From Caldilineaceae bacterium (GTDB taxonomy: Bacteria > Chloroflexota > Anaerolineae > Caldilineales > Caldilineaceae): 5,850 bases of DNA. The notes under the pieces were generated by a model. It did no database searches and was not told where the DNA came from. It worked only from the letters and a program-made list of their open reading frames with translations. The translations under genes and the position numbers were made by a program. The stretch's first letter is position 1. Every line of letters begins with the position of its first letter. Below are positions 5,483 through 5,850 of the stretch, one piece after another. The DNA lies in NCBI GenBank assembly GCA_028819675.1, contig JAPPKT010000572.1, positions 1-5,850 on the forward strand, given 5' to 3'.

Positions 5483-5850
5483 TCAGTACGACCACGTCGG
5501 ACGGATCAACTTTATCTGCAAAATGCTTATGGCCAGGATGAATGCGAACTGCAGCAGAGACGCGGCCGTTGCCGTACCGAAGCGGATGTCCAGGAAAGCT
5601 TCCTGGTAGATCAACATATTATACAGGTAAGTAGAGTTGCCCGGCCCCCCCTCCGAGCCAAACAAGACGGTGGGAAGCGTGAACTCCTGCAAAGAGCCGA
5701 TCGCCAGTAGTACGGTGATCAGCAAAATCGTATGGCCCATCAGGGGCATGGTAATGCGCCAGAACTGCTGCCACGGATTGGTCCCGTCAACCAGAGCAGC
5801 GTCGTACAGTTCCGACGGAATGTTCATCATGCCCGCCGTGAGAATGACAA
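5483..5850 (-). CDS. Carbohydrate ABC transporter permease, MalF-type (partial, 5' end beyond the window)
   Basis: C-terminal part of the first inner-membrane permease of the sugar importer; about 121 of roughly 300 residues are present. The open frame continues to the window edge (VILTAG before MMNIPSELYDAALVDG), so the Met-Met at about 5830 is internal and not a start. The EAA loop ELYDAALVDGTNPWQQFWRITMP is intact and is preceded by the usual xxAGMMxIP. Two membrane segments follow (HTILLITVLLAIGSL and SLLQFAFILAISILQIKLI), separated by the family segment GGPGNSTYLYNMLIYQEAF. The end RPTWSY before the TGA at 5483-5485 is typical of complete MalF/UgpA-type C-termini, so the gene is not truncated at its 3' end. 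It forms the heterodimeric channel with the next permease, 202 bases away. Confidence 0.93.
   Translation of the reverse strand, partial: VILTAGMMNIPSELYDAALVDGTNPWQQFWRITMPLMGHTILLITVLLAIGSLQEFTLPTVLFGSEGGPGNSTYLYNMLIYQEAFLDIRFGTATAASLLQFAFILAISILQIKLIRPTWSY

Overview
All five convincing genes lie on the minus strand, so in transcription order the window runs from its right end to its left. They are the 3' end of a MalF-type sugar ABC permease (cut by the window edge), a complete MalG-type permease, a thiamine-diphosphate (ThDP) enzyme of the acetolactate synthase / 2-oxoacid decarboxylase superfamily, a Gfo/Idh/MocA NAD(P)-dependent oxidoreductase, and a lipoprotein membrane-fusion (HlyD/MacA-type) adaptor. 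No gene on the plus strand is supported; its long open frames are antisense shadows of GC-rich genes.

Layout by region. Positions 5483-5850 hold the end of the first permease. Positions 5281-5482 are an unusually long, structured gap between two permease genes that are normally adjacent; it has two good RNA hairpins and a perfect 12-bp palindrome. Positions 4414-5280 are the second permease. Positions 4281-4413 carry a degenerate TGACCAC heptamer array right after the permease stop, then a possible regulatory stretch before the ThDP gene (2640-4280). That gene overlaps the oxidoreductase (1558-2643) by 4 bp at a GTGA junction, so the two are almost certainly translationally coupled. A second short TGACCAC array sits right after the oxidoreductase stop. 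The adaptor gene (329-1492) follows. Positions 1-328 have no convincing gene but several short dyads and look like repeat-derived intergenic DNA.

Working model (inference): the permeases import a carbohydrate or carbohydrate-like solute. The oxidoreductase and ThDP enzyme oxidise or reduce, and cleave or decarboxylate, a sugar-, polyol- or keto-acid-type intermediate. The substrate cannot be read from the sequence. The adaptor may be a separate unit for an export pump whose other parts would lie beyond the left edge.

The organism is a GC-rich bacterium. The CUT1 sugar transporter, the lipoprotein-type adaptor and the heptamer-filled intergenic spacers are compatible with Chloroflexota of the Anaerolineae/Caldilineae type. 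This is a weak inference from general impression; no phylogenetic marker is present. I do not see a defence system, CRISPR array, mobile-element gene or RNA gene. The parts most worth a second look are the ThDP/oxidoreductase pair, the heptamer arrays at two stop codons, and the structured gap between the permeases.
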